Shown: in pieces, positions 14,105 through 16,353 of the stretch
How the letters are laid out: the number at the start of each line of letters is the position of its first letter
Numbering within the stretch: the stretch's first letter is position 1
Origin: UBA6165 sp044233745
GTDB lineage: Bacteria; Bacteroidota; Bacteroidia; Flavobacteriales_D; Crocinitomicaceae
Length of the DNA stretch: 16,353 bases
Assembly: GCA_044233745.1 (NCBI GenBank)
Contig: JBIIJN010000062.1
Coordinates: forward strand, 1-16,353
Reading direction: 5' to 3'
Made by a program: the position numbers and the translations under genes
The notes under the pieces: model-generated
Seen by the model: the letters and a program-made list of their open reading frames with translations, nothing else
Databases searched by the model: none
What the model was told of the DNA's origin: nothing

Positions 14105-16353
14105 ATGTTAAAAGGCATTTTAAGCAAAATATTCGGAGATAAATCCGCAAAAGACCAAAAAGAATTCCAACCGTACGTTGAAAAAATACTCCAATTTGCA
14201 AATACTGTAAGTCATTTTTCTGATGACCAATTACGTGATAAAACCGCAGAATTCAAACAGCGTATTTCAGAAGCCACGAGAGAACTCAATAATAAATTGG
14301 AAAGCATACAAGCCGAAGCTGACAACGCCCAAACGGATATCAACAAGAAAGAAGACTTGTATGCAGAAGCCGACACTATAAAAACCCAGATCAACGAAAA
14401 AATTGAAGCAAAATTGCTGGAAATATTGCCGGAAGCGTTTGCTGTGGTAAAAGAAACGGCTAAGCGCTGGTCGGAAAACGGGAAACTCACCGTGCGTATT
14501 CAAGATTTTGACCGCGAAAGAGCTGCTAAAAGCGATGGCGTAATCATTGAAGGTGATAAAGCTATTTGGCGGAACACTTGGACTGCAGCTGGAACACCAG
14601 TTACATGGACCATGGTTCACTACGATGTTCAGTTGATGGGTGGCGCTGTGCTGCATAAAGGCAATATTGCTGAAATGCAAACGGGTGAAGGTAAAACGCT
14701 TGTGGCAACGCTGCCAGTTTATCTCAACGCCCTTTCAGGCAAAGGTGTTCACGTGGTTACCGTAAACGACTACTTGGCAAAACGCGACTCCGAATGGATG
14801 GGTCCTTTGTATCAATTCCATGGATTAACCGTAGATTGTATTGATAAGCACCAACCGAATACACAAGCGCGTCGTGATGCTTATTTAGCCGATATTACAT
14901 TTGGCACAAACAACGAATTTGGTTTCGATTATTTGCGCGACAACATGGCTGGCGACCCTGATCAATTGGTTCAACGCCCACATCATTTCGCAATCGTAGA
15001 TGAGGTCGATTCAGTGTTGATTGATGATGCCCGTACACCATTGATTATTTCAGGTCCAACACCAAAAGGTGACCAACAAGAATTTGAAGCTCTGAAACCG
15101 AAAATTGAAAAAATTGTCGGCGAACAGCGTAAATTGGTTACGAACTTCCTTACAGAAGCCAAGCGATTACTGGTTCCTTTGAATAATCCTGAAACAGTTT
15201 CTGATAAAAAGCAGCTCAAAGAAATGCTGGACGAAGGAGGAATTGCGCTGCTTCGTGCATTCAGAGGATTGCCTAAAAATAAGGCCCTTATCAAGTTCTT
15301 AAGTGAGTCAGGAATTAAAGCCCATTTGCAAAAAACGGAAAACATCTACATGGCTGAGCAAAACAAACTCATGCCAATTATTGACAGAGAATTGCTCTTC
15401 ACCATCGACGAAAAAAACAACTCTATAACCCTTACGGATAAAGGAATTGACCTCTTGTCATCTGGTGAAAGTGCGGATTATTATGTATTGCCAGATATCG
15501 CCTCTCAACTTTCCTCCCTCGACAAACAAGCCATAGAAAAAGAGGCTTTGCTTGAAGAAAAAGACCGCTTGATTCGTAATTTTTCTGTGATTTCTGAACG
15601 CATACATTCCATGAATCAATTGCTCAAGGCTTATACGCTTTTTGAAAAAGAAGTGGAATATGTGGTGATGGAAGGAAAAATTAAAATTGTTGATGAGCAA
15701 ACAGGCCGTATCATGGAGGGCAGACGTTATTCAGACGGACTACACCAAGCCATTGAAGCCAAAGAAAATGTAAAAGTGGAAGCGGCAACGCAAACCTACG
15801 CCACAATTACCTTACAGAATTACTTCCGTATGTACCACAAATTAGCGGGGATGACGGGTACCGCAGAAACGGAAGCCAAAGAATTTTGGGACATTTACAA
15901 ATTGGATGTGGTGGTGATTCCAACCAATCGCCCCATTCAGCGAAACGACCGCAACGACTTGGTTTACAAAACGGCACGTGAAAAATTCAACGCGGTTATT
16001 CAAGAAGTGGAAGGTTTAGTTGCAGATGGCCGACCAGTTTTGGTAGGTACAACTACGGTTGAAATTTCTGAGCTTTTGAGCCGCATGTTGAAAATGAAAA
16101 ATATTCCACACAAAGTATTGAACGCCAAATACCACCAACAAGAAGCTGAAATTGTGGCTGATGCTGGTAAAAGAGGCGCTGTAACTATTGCAACCAACAT
16201 GGCTGGTCGTGGAACTGACATCAAGTTGGGTGAAGGTGTAAAAGAAGCTGGTGGTTTAGCCATTATAGGTACAGAGCGCCACGATTCACGTCGCGTAGAT
16301 AGACAGTTGCGCGGACGTGCAGGTCGCCAAGGTGACCCAGGATCGTCTCAGTT
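14105..16353 (+). CDS. secA: Preprotein translocase ATPase SecA (3' end outside window)
   Basis: The first 749 codons of SecA are present in one uninterrupted frame; the reading runs off the right edge within the motif GRAGRQGDPGSSQ. SecA is the cytoplasmic ATPase that drives unfolded preproteins through SecYEG. NBD1 carries Walker A G194-E-G-K-T198 and Walker B Asp299-Glu-Val-Asp302 (DEVDSVLIDDARTPLIISG). NBD2 has GTTTVEISELLS and the arginine-finger region NMAGRGTDI to RRVDRQLRGRAGRQGD. Walker A lies about 90 residues further in than in E. coli SecA because of a charged, probably coiled-coil insertion near residues 45-110. The preprotein cross-linking domain is also expanded after ISGPTPKG. 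Both are expected for Bacteroidota SecA, about 1,100 residues long. The start fits the conserved MLKGILSKIFGDK opening. Confidence 0.97.
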   Translation, partial: MLKGILSKIFGDKSAKDQKEFQPYVEKILQFANTVSHFSDDQLRDKTAEFKQRISEATRELNNKLESIQAEADNAQTDINKKEDLYAEADTIKTQINEKIEAKLLEILPEAFAVVKETAKRWSENGKLTVRIQDFDRERAAKSDGVIIEGDKAIWRNTWTAAGTPVTWTMVHYDVQLMGGAVLHKGNIAEMQTGEGKTLVATLPVYLNALSGKGVHVVTVNDYLAKRDSEWMGPLYQFHGLTVDCIDKHQPNTQARRDAYLADITFGTNNEFGFDYLRDNMAGDPDQLVQRPHHFAIVDEVDSVLIDDARTPLIISGPTPKGDQQEFEALKPKIEKIVGEQRKLVTNFLTEAKRLLVPLNNPETVSDKKQLKEMLDEGGIALLRAFRGLPKNKALIKFLSESGIKAHLQKTENIYMAEQNKLMPIIDRELLFTIDEKNNSITLTDKGIDLLSSGESADYYVLPDIASQLSSLDKQAIEKEALLEEKDRLIRNFSVISERIHSMNQLLKAYTLFEKEVEYVVMEGKIKIVDEQTGRIMEGRRYSDGLHQAIEAKENVKVEAATQTYATITLQNYFRMYHKLAGMTGTAETEAKEFWDIYKLDVVVIPTNRPIQRNDRNDLVYKTAREKFNAVIQEVEGLVADGRPVLVGTTTVEISELLSRMLKMKNIPHKVLNAKYHQQEAEIVADAGKRGAVTIATNMAGRGTDIKLGEGVKEAGGLAIIGTERHDSRRVDRQLRGRAGRQGDPGSSQ

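Noticed and set aside
1..16353. CRISPR array, tRNA, rRNA, insertion sequence or phage genes
   Set aside because: None could be seen on reading both strands: no spaced direct repeats, transposase motifs, cloverleaf-like segments or structural phage genes.

Overview
The window looks like chromosomal DNA from a member of the Bacteroidota, probably a Flavobacteriales-like lineage. Four things point there: AT-rich intergenic DNA, start codons without Shine-Dalgarno sequences but with TAnnTTTG promoter elements upstream of several genes, family members typical of the phylum (DUF2520, DUF4301, a 73-residue acidic DUF2795 protein next to secA), and a SecA with the long insertions typical of this phylum. 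No rRNA, tRNA, CRISPR array, transposase or phage gene was seen.

Layout. Positions 1-1016 (minus strand) hold a DUF2520 Rossmann protein whose 3' end overlaps the start of a KdsC-like HAD phosphatase that runs off the left edge. Positions 1142-6482 (plus strand) hold a 2-oxoglutarate/Fe(II)-type oxygenase, a small array of degenerate 7-bp repeats, a secreted PLC/GDPD-like phosphodiesterase, an FMN-dependent nitronate monooxygenase/FabK-like protein, and a pair of M16 peptidase genes. The last three genes overlap or nearly abut. One M16 partner has the zinc site and the other lacks it, as in heterodimeric bacterial M16B proteases.

Positions 10462 down to 6479 (minus strand) hold a tight three-gene unit: a DUF4301 nucleotidyltransferase-like protein, a soluble double-PAS histidine kinase, and a response regulator in which a receiver domain is fused directly to a CRP-type DNA-binding module. 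The kinase and regulator are three bases apart and should form one two-component pathway. This unit converges on the M16 operon, and both stop codons lie in the same TTAA.

Positions 10535-16353 (plus strand) hold a SAM methyltransferase, a 580-bp decayed-looking stretch, a PduO-type cobalamin adenosyltransferase, an unrecognised signal-peptide-bearing protein with two homologous halves (probably an outer-membrane beta-barrel) and possibly leaderless, the DUF2795 gene with a clear terminator, and the first 749 codons of secA.

Most of the window is ordinary core or near-core chromosome. I do not see a clear undescribed system. The best second looks are the condensed PAS-kinase/REC-CRP pathway with its DUF4301 partner, the duplicated beta-barrel protein, the 7-bp repeat array, and the decayed segment at 11300-11879.
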